Source of the DNA: Isochrysis galbana
Taxonomy: Eukaryota; Haptophyta; Isochrysidales; Isochrysidaceae
Direction of reading: 5' to 3'
Assembly (NCBI GenBank): GCA_018136815.1
Contig: CM030944.1
Coordinates: forward strand, 1,878,145 to 1,942,144
Length of the DNA stretch: 64,000 bases
Part shown: in pieces, positions 40,482 to 52,433 of the stretch
Position numbering within the stretch: position 1 is the first letter of the stretch
How the letters are laid out: every line of letters begins with the position of its first letter
The notes under the pieces: generated by a model
The model's database searches: none
What the model saw: the letters and a program-made list of their open reading frames with translations, nothing else
Told to the model about the DNA's origin: nothing
Translations under genes and position numbers: made by a program

Positions 40482-43475
40482 ATGGCTCCGGCCGCTCGCA
40501 TGGACTCAGCCTCCAGCTGCCGCTTCCGCTTTGGCGCTGGCTGGTTGGGTGAGGAGCACGACTACAGCGGTGTGGACTATCTGACCGTGTGGATCGGGCA
40601 GGGGAGCTCCTCCACTTCGGACCCTTCGTGCAGCTCGTCTCCATGCTTCAACAAGTGGTGGCATGGCGCTATGCTGCGGGAGGCAGAGCGCCGGTCTATA
40701 GGCGCCGCTTACTACGGGTGAGTGGACCGACGCGTGACAGTGTGCACGCGGCTCTGCTCTGCGCCACTTCACACCCCTTTTTTGCGTCAGGTACATCATC
40801 GCGTTCCTCGCTCGAGAGCGCGCAGGCCTACACGACTGCGATGTTGCGACCCCTGATGCTCCTTCCCTCTGCACGCATGGAGCGGGGTTTATTCGTGAGA
40901 ACCCTGAGGCAATCTTGGATGCCTACTCCCACTTCGCGGAGCGGACGGCGGCCACCATCGGACAGCAAGCAGAGGTTCTCTGGCTGATCGAGCCGGATTT
41001 CCATCAGTACAGCAGCTACACTCAGCACGGGGGAGGATTGTGAGTTGCAGCTCTTCACTATCCAGCTTGTTTGGACACTCTCCCACCCAAAGGGATTGCT
41101 AGGGAGATGGGGACACTGCTCGGATTGTGGGTAGTGGGTCGCAGCAAAGGGCTGCCTGTGGGGAGTGGTGCGGAATCATCACCTCTTGTCAATTCGCACG
41201 CCCCGCGACAACACCCTGACGCGTAGGTCCCATGAGGATATGGTCAACCTTTACCTTAGCATCACGCAGCGGATCCTCGCCCATTTGCCCAATGCGCAGC
41301 TTTCCATGGACATTTCGCCGTGGGTGGCAGATCAAGAAGCGTGGCTCGCTCCATTCATTGCCAGGTGACGAAAGCGTGCGTTGCTCGGACAAAACGTAGG
41401 CACTACCTTGTACGTGAGGGCGATGAGATGGGGATGTTGGTAGCTATCGTGCAGGGTAGGTGCTGCATTTCTAAGCCTTTTGTAGCAAATGCAGCGCGTT
41501 GTGTGATCGGGTACAAATTCGCCTCGCCACACGATAGGTGCCAGGTCGACTACTTGCACACCTCTGGCGGCCGGACGACTGCGGCGTCGCCGTTTATTCG
41601 TGCCGAGGCCTTGCACAACCCTGTGACATGGGCTGGAGTCCACTCGGCATCAGGCATGCGCACCCCATTTGCCTTTGTCCATCTGTGCGCTCCATCAATC
41701 GAGGTGCCCCCTCCTCACGCGTTGCCGGGCTACTGGGGACCACGCCATGCATGCTTCCGTTGGGTTCAGCGCTGTGTAAGGACCCCCTTGCTTCAACCGA
41801 AGGATCGTTGCCCCCAATCTGCCCAATGCTTGATTGTATGGTAGGTGGACGCGGCATCATCGCTGACACTGGGTATGGCGTCGGCGGGATATCCATGGGA
41901 CACAATGAGCAATGGGATGATGTGAGGCATCTCCAGGACCGTATCGCCGACGGAGTAGTTGCGGTGACGCAAGCCAATTACGATGCAAGACGAGCCGTTG
42001 TCCTGGAGAAGGTGTGGCATGTCCTGCGTTGTGTGGGTTAGATATCCGGTCGTCCGTCGAAAACAACGCTGCGGACGCACTTGCCCCCTACTCTCCATTG
42101 TGTATCTGCCTATGCGGCGATGCCCACGGCATCGATCACCGCCGTATGCAAGCTGTGGGCATGTACAGTGTTGTTTCATGCGCGGCGCGCTCTGCGCGTC
42201 TCATTCGCACTCCCCTATCGTGATCCCTACCGAATCGTCGGGCTCAACTATGACGTGTTCTCCTTGGTGCTGCAATTCTATTGACATCCATGTCACCCTA
42301 CTATCACAGGCCCGGAATTCACTGGCCGTTCTCCGTGAGTGCACCTGGCGCGACAAATGGCCACCGGCGTATGGTGACGGATTCGGTTCTACAAACGGTA
42401 ATTCTCGTGCTGCGATGCAGTTGCTCGTCCCGGCACTTCTTGCTTGCGTGGTCGCACTCGTGATCCGCAACATGTACTCCAAGTGTCAGCGAGCAAGCAA
42501 GAGTTCCGCTTTGGGTGCCTCCAGCGTGGAGGCGCGGTGCCATCACACCTCTGCGCGGCCGCAGGCTTCCTCGACCTCAAAGGGCGTGGCCGGGGTGGTT
42601 GGAAAAAACCGTGGTAGACGCGGCACTGCCCTTTCGCCTCCCTTCACAATGCTTGCGCCAGACTGCGGCGAGGCGGCTGGTGTTGAGCTCAAAGGGGTCA
42701 GTCGGCCGATTTTGCGAGCGGGGAGGAGCATGGTGAGCGCCGCTGCAAACCCCTGGAGCTGATGCGCGTATGGAATCCACACCCTTGCGCCGTGCATGCC
42801 GCTGACAATTCACGTTATTCCTATCTCTTGTTCGCATCTTGCCGTTGGTCTTAGGAGAGTTCGACCATCGATTCAACTGACGACGCTTCTACCAATGGAG
42901 GACCTCTGCGTCTAAAAGATCGAATTGGGAAAGTGTTAGGTGGCGACCTTGAGACAGCTGACGTGGCCTACAGCGACGGTACAACCGCCGAACCATACCC
43001 TAAGGCACCAATTGTGGTCGTTGACGGCGACGGTCATCCCTGTGCGACGTTTTTACCTTCTTCTACCAATAGCAACAAATGCTCTGGGACGCGTGCGAGG
43101 ACATGCGCAGATGCGGTGACCTCTATTTCCGAAATGAGACGACAGAGTATGAAGAAGGATAGGCGCACTCAATCACGGGGCAGGCCGGGTGAAGCTGCGA
43201 AAGTTACCAAGACGAAGAAAAAGAAGGCCTTGGGCAGCAGCACTAGCACCGTCGAGGTTGCGCTCGACGACACCGAGATAGCAGCTGGGGCTATCCGGCT
43301 GAAGGGTGGTGCACCACTAACGGAGGACGTCTCGTCGAGCGGCCCCCATTGTATGCTGCTTGCGCTAGTTCCTTCCCAACCCTCCCGAGGCCCGATAGTG
43401 CCGCGGACTAGTCGCCGTGCCGCTGTGCTATTAGACAGCAAGCCGCACGTATTGATCGGTCAATCGGGGCATTGA
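40482..43475 (+). CDS. GH-like TIM-barrel candidate, type I membrane protein
   Basis: Seven exons are inferred (40482 or earlier to 40717, 40791-41039, 41227-41364, 41538-41653, 41845-42011, 42310-42732, 42855-43475), with closing phases and about 649 residues. The 41654-41844 intron has a GC donor (CAG/GCATGC). Motifs in order are GEEHDYSGVDYLTVWIGQG, CFNKWWHGAMLREAERRS, YIIAFLARERAG, VLWLIEPDFHQY, AQLSMDISPWVADQ, DYLHTSGGRT, WAGVHSASG, IIADTGYGVGG and GVVAVTQANYD. The repeating strand/loop pattern and the isolated acidic residue in WLIEPDFH suggest a glycoside-hydrolase-like barrel, but I cannot name the family. A transmembrane helix (LLVPALLACVVALVI) and a basic Ser/Lys cytoplasmic tail follow. 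A signal peptide should lie in an unseen upstream exon; the frame is open back to about 40300. Confidence 0.55.
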
Positions 43476-44148
43476 CAACTGCCGGTCGTTGACATCGCGG
43501 TGCATTTGTGCCACGCTGCTGCATTGGCCTAAGGGCGGCATGTAGTGGTTTCGTCAATTGTAATGAGTTGGCGCCAACTCGCCAGCACATTGATTGGGGC
43601 TCGCTATCACTCAATACAATCACACACTTAAAAAAAACATTCTTGAAGGTGTCCGCTGAGCTACTAATGACTCACACCCTTTCGCGCGCTCACGCCGACA
43701 ACGCCTATACCCCTACCTCTACTCTTCCTTTCCGCTCCCCCCCTCGTTCCTTTTTTTTTGGTTTTGGGGGGTCGGCCCACGTACACTACTTTGGGCCTCG
43801 CGTTGGGGAAAGGGGAGGGGCAGGGGGCAGGCCTCTTGTGTGGGCTGTCGGTGGTCTCGGGCGGCGTCCGCCCCGTTGTGGGGGCCCGGCCTTCGGCCTT
43901 CCCCAGTGGATTACTCGTTTTGGGGCCCTTCGTCCCCCGCGTCTTGCTGCTATCCTTGGTCGCTCTGTCTGGTGTCGTCTTTGTGTATCACTATGTGCTC
44001 TAGTTTTAGTCGTTCGTTCTAGTAGTACTGTGAGTTTGCGGCTTGGTACAAGTTCGTTGTCATCTATTGTTTTTGTTTCAAAGATCGGGCGAAATTCATT
44101 GATGTCTATGCGTTTTTTTGTTGTCGGCCCATGCATGGAACCTACTTT

Positions 44149-44260
44149 CATAAGTAGGGGTCAATGGGGGCCTCGCGCTACCCCTCCCTCCATCGCGGAC
44201 ACCCCCAGGGGCCCAGGGGTGGGCCCGTACAATCAACCACAGCCCCTGCAGGAAGGGAGG
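44149..44260 (+). repeat. Hairpin-headed repeat, family B copy 6 (head only)
   Basis: CCTACTT-TCAT-AAGTAGG is followed by the conserved GGTCAATGGGGGCCTCGCG and the CATCGCGGACACC words. The copy is truncated after about 100 bp. Confidence 0.65.
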
Positions 44261-44559
44261 GGAGCGGCGGAGCGGCGCGCACTCCAGGACCATGACCCTA
44301 TCAATTTAATGCTCGTTGAAGAACAATCCATTTGTTCGCAGCCGCGAGCCTCTGCAGGCTATATTTCGCTTTTTTCCGCTCTACCGTTATAACCGCGATG
44401 GTACATCATCAATCTTCGTTCTTATGCTTATGTCTATCTATACGTCTACGACGTCTCCAAGCTTCTATCAATCACTACATTTCATTCAATGGTAGTCTAC
44501 CATTATATCCACGTGGCCAAGCAGCTTCTACAGGCTTCTTTCTACTCGGAATATGAATA

Positions 44560-44938
44560 TGCTCTAGTGCCTCGTGCTTGTGCACGAGGTCAGTGCCGCG
44601 GCGGTGTAGGGGCCCAGCCGTGAGGCTTTCCCTATGGGGTGCGGCTTGTGGCCGACTTGGTTCGTATGGTGGCTGGCCAATGCTGGCTGGGAGGAGGTGA
44701 GGATTGTGTGGGCCATGCTGGCCATGGTGAGCCTGCTGGTTCTTAGCTTTCCGGGGTCGGCACGGGGCGAGCCTCGTGCGCACCTGGGTCAGTGGGGCGC
44801 CCTCTCGCGGGCGCTTCAGTTGCGCGGCGTCCAGCATTGCCTGATCGTCCGGCGCGGCGGCGCGCGGCGCGGCGGGGGTGACGGTGGGGGGGGGAGGGGA
44901 GCGGCGCGCGCTCCATGACCCTATCGTTTTAACGATAG
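44560..44938 (-). mobile_element. LINE 5' head fragment (ORF1 N-terminus)
   Basis: On the minus strand the perfect palindrome CTATCGTT-TT-AACGATAG (44921-44938) is followed by ATG and MERAPLPSPP...DDQAMLDAAQLKRPREGAPLTQ. It is homologous over its full length to the copy at 53690-54112. Only about 370 bp of the element is present. Confidence 0.75.
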
Positions 44939-45279
44939 TTCCCGTGCTTCCACGAGAAATATCTCTTAAATTGCACGTTTACGTAGTTGTCGGCCTTAGA
45001 GGAAACGCAGGGGAAAACGTTGGCATGCGCACGCACGGCGTCTCCGCGGGGGAACCGATGGTGCCCATGCGCGGCGTGCACATTGGTGCCTTAGGGGAAA
45101 AGCAGAGAAAAAAGTTGTTATGCCCACGCACGGCGCCCCCTACTCTTTCATTTAATTTTAAAATAATGCTGCATAACTATGGACATTTGATCGCTCAATT
45201 CGACTGATGCCCCACAATTGACGGAACGACACCTTATCTACCCCCCCCCCGCCCACCCCCCGCGCGCAAAATTTTATAA

Positions 45280-45426
45280 TATCAATTTCTAACGTAAACA
45301 CCATTTTCTAACGTAAACACTGGCGGCCTGTTTTTCGGGCTGTCTTCGGCTGTTTTTGTGTACAACCCCAAAACGGCTGTTTACACTGTTTTTCTTGGGC
45401 TTGTCAACTGTTTTTCACATGTAGGG
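45280..45426. repeat. CACATGTAGGG element end with CTGTTTTT boxes
   Basis: CTGTTTTT or CTGTTTAC words occur about five times before the terminal TTTTTCACATGTAGGG. Two TAACGTAAACACC words lie at the left. Confidence 0.55.
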
Positions 45427-46004
45427 AGAGTGATTTTCTCGGTCCCTCGGTAGCTCTCGGTGGGGCTGTTGGCGGTTGGCGATCGATAGGGAAAAAAAAT
45501 TCCCCCCGAGAGCTCTCGGGGGTCCCCGATAGCCGATAGCTCCTGGGGGGCGTTGGCTCCTGGGGGGTAACATAAACATAAACAGATGTAGACGTCCCTA
45601 TTTTCATCTTTGTAAACTCCCGTGCAGTTTGCTTACATGAAACATCATGTAAAGAAATGTTTCACATTGACAGCCACCACACGTCGTTTTCTGATTTCCG
45701 TTGGATGGAGTGGGATGATGTAACGAATGGAGATAAGAAAGACCGGCAGTGCGGAGGCGAGGAGAGAAGAGAGGGAGAGTCCCCACCAAGCACCCCACCA
45801 CCACCAAGCAGATGGCGTCGTCGTCGTCGTCCGCCTGCTCTACTAACTACTCCACTCGTGTGAAGGAAGACCCCAGCGGTTCCTTTCGGGAAAAGTCTCA
45901 CACGGATACTTTTACTCTACAGGAGACACAATCATAGACTACAGGAGTGTGGCAGAAGGGCCAGGATCTTCACACCAGATTCACCTTTTTGAAGATGATC
46001 TCAA

Positions 46005-46515
46005 GTGTACTCTCTCTCTCTCTCCCCCCTCTGTCCTCTCCCCCTCCTCTCCTCCTCCTCTCTCTCTGAACGCACGTCACCACCCCCTCGCCATCCGTCG
46101 CCGAGACGACTTTTCTTTGACTCTCTCTCTCTCTCCGCCCCCCCCACCGAGCACTACAATACATGTTCATCCTCTCTCTCTTCTCTTCGCTCTCCTCCCC
46201 ACTTTCTCTCTCCTTTCCTCTCTCTTCCCCGCTTTGACTGTCTTCCCTTCCCGGAAGATCTCCTTCTCACCCCCTCCCCCCTCGCTGCGGAACTCTCTCC
46301 TCCATCCATCCTCTCCCCTCCCTCCTCTCCCCCTTCCCCCTCTCCTCTCTCCTCCGTACTCTCTCCTCTCCTCGCTCTCCTCTCTCCTCTCCCCCCACCC
46401 TACTCCCTCTCCTCCCTCGCCCCCTCTCCTCCCTCGCCCCCTCCCTCCCTCCCTCTCTCCCCTTCTCTCCCCCCCCCTCTCGCCCCCCCCCCCCCCCCCT
46501 GCCGCTCCCTCTCTT
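46005..46515. promoter_or_regulatory. Long CT/C tract upstream of homeodomain gene
   Basis: About 500 bp of nearly uninterrupted pyrimidine sequence precedes the first supported exon of the homeodomain gene. It probably covers promoter, 5' UTR or first-intron sequence; the true first exon was not located. Confidence 0.45.
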
Positions 46516-47002
46516 TACTCCCACCCCCTTCCACACACACGCACCCGATGCTGGAGCCGAGCGATGAGCGCACAGCTGGCTGGAATGTCGAGAGCCGTGA
46601 GCGCCGCCCTCCCCTCCACACACAGCACAGCACTGCCGGCAACGTGACAAGGGAAGGGGAGGGGCGAGGGGGAGGGGGAGGCGGGGAGGCAGCGGAGGCA
46701 TGGGACGGGTGGCACACCGGCCGGACGCGACTGGAGAGGAAGGGGGGGGGTGAAGAAGGCAAGCGACAGACAGAGGCATTGTCGCCTGCGCTTTTGAGGC
46801 TGGAGGGAAGGGGCGTGAGGGATGGGGCAAGTGAATGGAGGGGGGAAGGCGGAGAGAGCGGGGTGTCGCCTCCCACCCCGCCGCCCCTCTTTTCCGTACC
46901 ACCCGCGCGCAAGAAAGGGTTTGGCGAGCGCACGAGGTGGCGCATGGCCCTCATATGCACACTGCGCCAACTGAGCGCTGTTCGCTGCTGCGTGCCTCGC
47001 AG

Positions 47003-50000
47003 ATGGCTTCGCTCTGACGCCCCCGTGGTCGCTGCTTCCTCGGCGCGCGCGCCCGAAGGCCAAGGATGACATTTACCTGCGCGCAGGCTCCGAGATCATC
47101 CACGAGCTTGAGCGGTCGGGCACGCGCGTCTACGGCTGGCTCGCGCAATGCAACCACGCAGTGCCCGACTGCCGTCATCCCCACACATACATCTTTGTGA
47201 AGGTCGGAACCTCTGCTCCGCACGTGGAGGGCGAAGGGCCCAAGACACAGGGAGGTGGCTTCTTCCGTCCTGATGCCGAGTGGCACTCTCCGATAGCAGT
47301 GCCGGGTGAGCTTGGCGTGTGGGTCACGACGGCTCGAATCTTCGCGCGGAAGGGCGTCAACTCAATGCTTGGCAAAATCGTGCGCGCTGTGCCGGGATGC
47401 GACAGCACTCGCGGGCCATTGATGTGGGATGGGGTAGAGCCGGCCTATTTACACATTTGAGATGCTCTGCTCGAGCTGTGCACCCGGCTCCACTCACACA
47501 CGCTGTCCTCGCTCATGGCCACCATACCCGTTCCCCTTGCTAGTTCACTCGAGTGCGCGTACGTAAAAACATTGCGCTGATCCCTCGCAAGCATCTACAG
47601 CGCAAGCTTCACCTCGAAGAGGTGGAGGTGGAGGGCTGGGGCTTCATTGCGCTCTGCCATTTTGCGCTTGAGATCGAGCCCTCGCCTGACATTGTCAAGG
47701 CGGCGGCGCGCGCGGTCGGGAAAGCAGAAGGATCGACATCCTCATTGCCCCCTGACTCTTCCTCTCAGCCTGAGCCGCTCGACGCGCCGGAAGGGAGATG
47801 GGCCGAGTCTCATCACCTCGTCCCCGGGGAACCTGCTTTCTGCGCCTGCTCCGCCACCGCCCGCCGCGCCACTGCTGAGGAGCCCGCCTCCGCCCCATCC
47901 GCATGTTCTGGACGGGCGACGGGCGGCAGCCGCGCCACGAACGGCGATCCGAGGCCGACCATTGGAAATGCAGGCTCTGCCTGCGACTCGATGGAAGTGG
48001 ACCACTCACGATTGAACGGCCCACTCGCGCGCACCTCGCTCCCGACGAGCACAGGCGTTGCTATGCCGACCAGCTCTCAGGCGTGCTCAGGGGACACTCC
48101 CGTGGTGATGGCCGTCGCAACTGGCACGCCGCCAACGGGGCTTGCAGCTATGGCAGTCCCCTCGCTGTCCGCTGATGCCGCAACGCTCGGCTCCGCTCCG
48201 CCTCTGGTCAAGGTGTCTGCGCATGCGCAGCTAGTGCGGGTAGGGCCAGCGATCACCGATGGATCAGCGGTGCCGGCATGCAGGTGGGACGGCAATTTCA
48301 CCTTCGGGGCACCTCACAGCTCTTGTGCCGAGGCCGCCGCACGGTGGACCGATGCGTCTCGACATGAGCCGGTGGCACAGTGGATGGACTTGTCTGGCCG
48401 AGAGCACGCAGGGCATTTTGTGGACGCGCGGCGAGGGCCATTGCCGCTGCGCTGGGCTGACACGCCCGGCGGCTCGTGCGTCCCGTTGACCTCGCGCTGG
48501 CCTGACGCTCCTGGCGTACCGTTGCGGGAGGGGTGGGGAGAGCTGCCTCGGTGGACTGAGGGACCTCACGTTGATCCGCTGGCAGGATGGAGCGAGACGG
48601 TGGGTCTTCGAACGGGAGGCCTCCTAGGTGCCAGCAGCGCCACTCCCCTGTTCATGCCCCTGGCTTGCGCCTCCGACCGCCTGTGGCCGCCGCGACCACC
48701 ACACTCACCTCGCTCTCGGGGCTCAGGCGGCGCCTTCGCGCCTGTGAACCGGGCTGACTCGCCGTCACGATGCCCACCGCCCATCTCGCACTCGCAACCG
48801 CCCGCATCGCCAAACTCGCCTAGCATGCGGGCCGCAGCCGCACTGCTTTCGGTTGGCGGGGGTGCTCCATCCGCAGCAAATGAAGACAACGGAGATCGTC
48901 CTGAGAAGCCGGACGATGAGCGCAGGCGTGCCTCCAAGTCGGCGTTGATGCGACTACTGTCCGGCGGCAGCCACGTGTCCGCTTTCAGTTCCGGCAACGC
49001 CGCTAGTGCTGGCAAACCAGCTCCTCTGGTGCCGGCGCCGGCGGCCGGCCCGGAGCGTTCACAGACGCGTCCGCCACCGCCGCCGCCGCCGCCAGATCGC
49101 ACCGCCGCCCTGCTCGCCCAAGCGGAGCCGTCAGCACGTGCTAACGGCACATCTGGTGGCGCGAGTGGCGACCGCTGGCAGCCCACACTTCAGGACGTCG
49201 CTCTCCTCGAACAGGTCTTCGAAATAGAGCCTTTACCTGGGAGGGCGACGCGTGAGCAGCTGGCGACGCATTTTGGGGTGACCCCTCGGCAGGTCCAGGT
49301 GTGGTTCCAGAATAAGAGGCAGCGAGTGAGGGTGAAAGCGCTCAAGCAGTCGCTTACGAGCCAAAATCCCGACGATGTGCTCGAGCTGGGTGCCTCACAC
49401 GAGGCAGCGTCCTTGTCGCCCCGCAGTAGAGCGGCCGCCTTCCTTGACGGCAATCGCATCCCATCAGTCCGCGGGGCAGTCGCCACACCCGCGGGCGCAT
49501 CATGCTCTTTCCGTCACCCTCGCAATCGGAGTCAGCTCCGATCTATCCGACTCCGGAGCGGAGGTAGGGCCAACATATCCTTGCGCACCGCGGTGCTCCC
49601 GGCGGAAGAGGGCGACTGCGCCCCGTCCAGCACAATGGTCCCAGCTCCAGCAGTAGCATCCGCCCGCGTGGCAAAGTCCAGAGTCTCCGCGTCGCTCGAC
49701 GAGGAGGAGACCGACGCGAGCTCCAGCAACGAGTCTGATTTCCTGTCGTCCTCAGCAGAGGCGCCCGCACCGCCACCACCACGACTCGAGACCGCAGCAC
49801 AGATTCTCTCTCGACTCGCTCCAGCGCGCTTTGAGCGAGGGCGGCTCATTCGACGCCCCTCACATGACGGCCCCGCGGTGCCCGACTTGTCTCGTGAGGC
49901 CCCCGACACGGCTGTGCGGCCATTGTCGGTCCATTCGGTCCTCGCACGTCGCAGGCCTGCACCCACGGCAGCGGGTAGCCTTCCTGCCACTGCGAAGCAC

Positions 50001-51308
50001 TCCCGGTCCCAAGGCCGGGCTACCGTCGAGCAGTCCTTCGCAAGCCCCAACGCCAACGTGCTCGCGCAGCTGGCGGCGAAGAATATCTGTGAGAAAGATC
50101 CGCTATGCAGTCGCGGCTTCCGCCATGGCGGTAAAGGCGGGCCGTGCTCCCGCAAACGGCCAATGATGCCCCAAGCCCTACCTCATCCCCCGCCACATTC
50201 CGCAGAAGAACAAGCGGCTGAGGCCTGTGGACCGCAAGAATACGAGGAAGCGTACGCGCGTCACATGTTCGACGCTTGGTCTGCGCTGACACGAGCGGTT
50301 GAGAACCGCGAGGGCTGGCTTCCGAAGGCGCATCTCCTCTCGCGCTGCCTCGAATCTCGGCACGTCAAGGAGGAGACGGCCAAGCGGATCCGCCAGCTAC
50401 ACGAGCGGTGCACCGCGGAGCCGGATAACGGCAGGTTGAGCGCTTCGTTACGACGGATCCTCATTGCAACGGGCCGGACGGTGCTCGCCAAGGCGCCCAA
50501 CGATTGGGAGAGTGGGAGTGCAGCCAGCGTCGACGACATAGATGCTCCCCTGCTTGACCTCCCCCCACCCCGTCCTCGCAAACCACCTCGTCCTGTGCGC
50601 CCGGTTGGCCAGTGTCAAAAGGACCCACTGTGCACGCGCGGGTTCAAGCATGGGGGTAAAGGCGGTCGTTGCTCCTATACTCTTCATAAACGTGAGGTAC
50701 CACACGTGACAGACGGCGTAAAACTCCCTACCGGCGAAGATGAGCCCAAGGCGCTCGAGGGTGGAGATGGGGATGTGCAGAATCACGACTCAAATGAGAC
50801 GAGCCATCTGGCTGTACTCGAGCTCAGCGGAGAGCAGAGACAACGACAGCCGCCGCAGGCCCTTGGATCTGAAGAAGGTGGCAGCAAGCACGGAGGCCGC
50901 GTGGAACTTGACGATTCAGACGCCGCCGATTCAGATGGGGGCTCGTCAGGTGCAAACACGTCGGATGGGGACAGATCGGATGAGGACAGCTCGGATGATG
51001 AAGGTACGGGCAGCGAGAGCTCTGAGGCTGGCGGATCGCATGGCAGTGGCGGGTCCGATGGAGACAACGCTGAGGATGGCAGCGCGGCTGAAAGCGACGA
51101 CTCGGAGAGTGATGACGGTGAGTCGGATGACGGAGCGTCCGACGAGGGCTCAGGCTCGGATGATGATTGCAGTGATTCCACTGAAGGAGGTGAGAGCGAA
51201 GAGAGCGAGCTCGCGTCGTGGGCAAGAGACGATTCAAGCCAGGCGGAAATGGATGCAGACGTTGGCAGGGAAGACCATCGCCCTTTTCCTGAAATGGTCC
51301 GCGGATGA
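47003..51308 (+). CDS. Homeodomain protein with duplicated C-x4-C-x5-H-x6-C motif; 5' end unresolved
   Basis: Two exons are supported (47003-47202 and 47544-51308; GT-AG, phase 0). Exon 1 begins in phase 1, so at least one upstream exon is missing. The N-terminal block KDDIYLRAGSEIIHELERSG...WLAQCNHAVPDC...TYIFVKFTRVRVRKN is compact and Cys/His-containing but unknown to me. A homeodomain lies at about 49180-49345, with recognition helix TPRQVQVWFQNKRQRVR. Two copies of CxKDPLCxRGFxHGGKGGxC (50088 and 50613) flank a helical segment of about 150 residues and could each bind a metal ion. The C-terminus is a Ser/Asp/Glu-rich acidic tail of over 130 residues, an activation or histone-binding type region. 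It is probably a nuclear DNA-binding regulator; targets are unknown. Confidence 0.85.
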
Positions 51309-52433
51309 GAGCCCCCTTTTCCGTATTTTTGGGCTCGCTCTTGATGGGGCCTGATGGGGCCTGTTTGCAGAGCACCCAAGGGCAACCTTGGGCTAGGGAT
51401 GGTGGCCTCTTGCGTGTTGTGCTGCAAGGCACATGTACTACCTTCGTTCTAAAACTCAAAGTTCCTTTTTACAAGTAAAATTATACTTGGTTCAACCTAC
51501 TTTTATAAGTGGGGGTCAATGGGGGCCTCGCGCCCCCATCACTCCATCGCGGACACCCCCCCCGCCCCCGGGGTGGGCCCGTACATTCAACCCCAGCCCC
51601 TGCCCTCTGGCAGGGACAGGGCACTCATCATTCCTGCCCAGACCCTTAGGGGACGCGGGCCGCGAGCCGCACTCCCACGCCCGCATTGGGCCTGCCCTCG
51701 AGCTGACTCCCCGCCTGTCCTTGGTCCTTGGTCGCCAGGCATACAGGCATACAGGGGCCGTCGTCGGGTGGCGCTCCCATGGCCAGCGAGGCGAGCGCGT
51801 GGGAGAGGCATGGGGGGGCCAGGGGCTGAGCCCCAGCCTCCACTGCCCCCTGAGCTGCCCTTGCTCGCCCTCTGGGAGCCCCCAAATGACCTCTGAGAGC
51901 CGGAGAGCAGGCCAGGGCGCGCCGCATGGCGACGCGCCGCATGGACAACGATGGGTGAGAGTGGAGAGACGGAGAGGGGGGGTTTCACAGTGTACAGTGT
52001 GAGAAAAAGTCCCGCTGGGGGACAATAAGAGAAAACTGGGCTCAAGCAGACAAGTCCCCGGCACCCGGGGAGACAGCCGCGAGAGGCGAGGCGGGAGAGG
52101 AGAATTCTCTCGGGGAAGGATTAGAGAGGGTGAGGGCCCGGCGAAACAACTGTAATGCGGCGACCGGGAAACTTCAGTTCTCTATCTCTATCGTTCACCG
52201 ACAAATGACGTGACAACTCTACGACAGCTAGATTTGTTCTCATAAACATATCATTAAATTATGTTACGAATGGTGCCCCCAGCGCCCTTTCAAACATGCC
52301 ATAGACACTAGAAATCAGGCTCCAGGCGCGCACATATTGACTGCCTGCGCGTCGCCACGCGGCGCACAGACAGTCCATAAATAAAAATTTTTTCCAACTG
52401 GGAAGATGCGCACCTGCACTGAGCCGCTGGCCG
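51309..52433. other. No host gene; family B copy inside
   Basis: Apart from the repeat at 51496-51965, nothing coding is supported. An AT-rich patch is present at 52230-52270. Confidence 0.5.
51496..51965 (+). repeat. Hairpin-headed repeat, family B copy 5
   Basis: ACCTACTT-TTAT-AAGTGGGGG precedes an open frame from 51519 (125 codons) that shares RADSPP and PGAEPQPPLPPELPLLAL with copy 4. This is the best preserved copy. Confidence 0.75.

Larger units (their letters stand above)
43476..45950. other. Repeat-rich intergenic region
   Basis: The region contains the third CCTATACC...GTACACTAC copy (43690-43800), a family B head (44149-44260), a LINE head (44560-44938) and a CTGTTTTT-box element ending at 45426. 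No host gene is supported. Confidence 0.6.
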
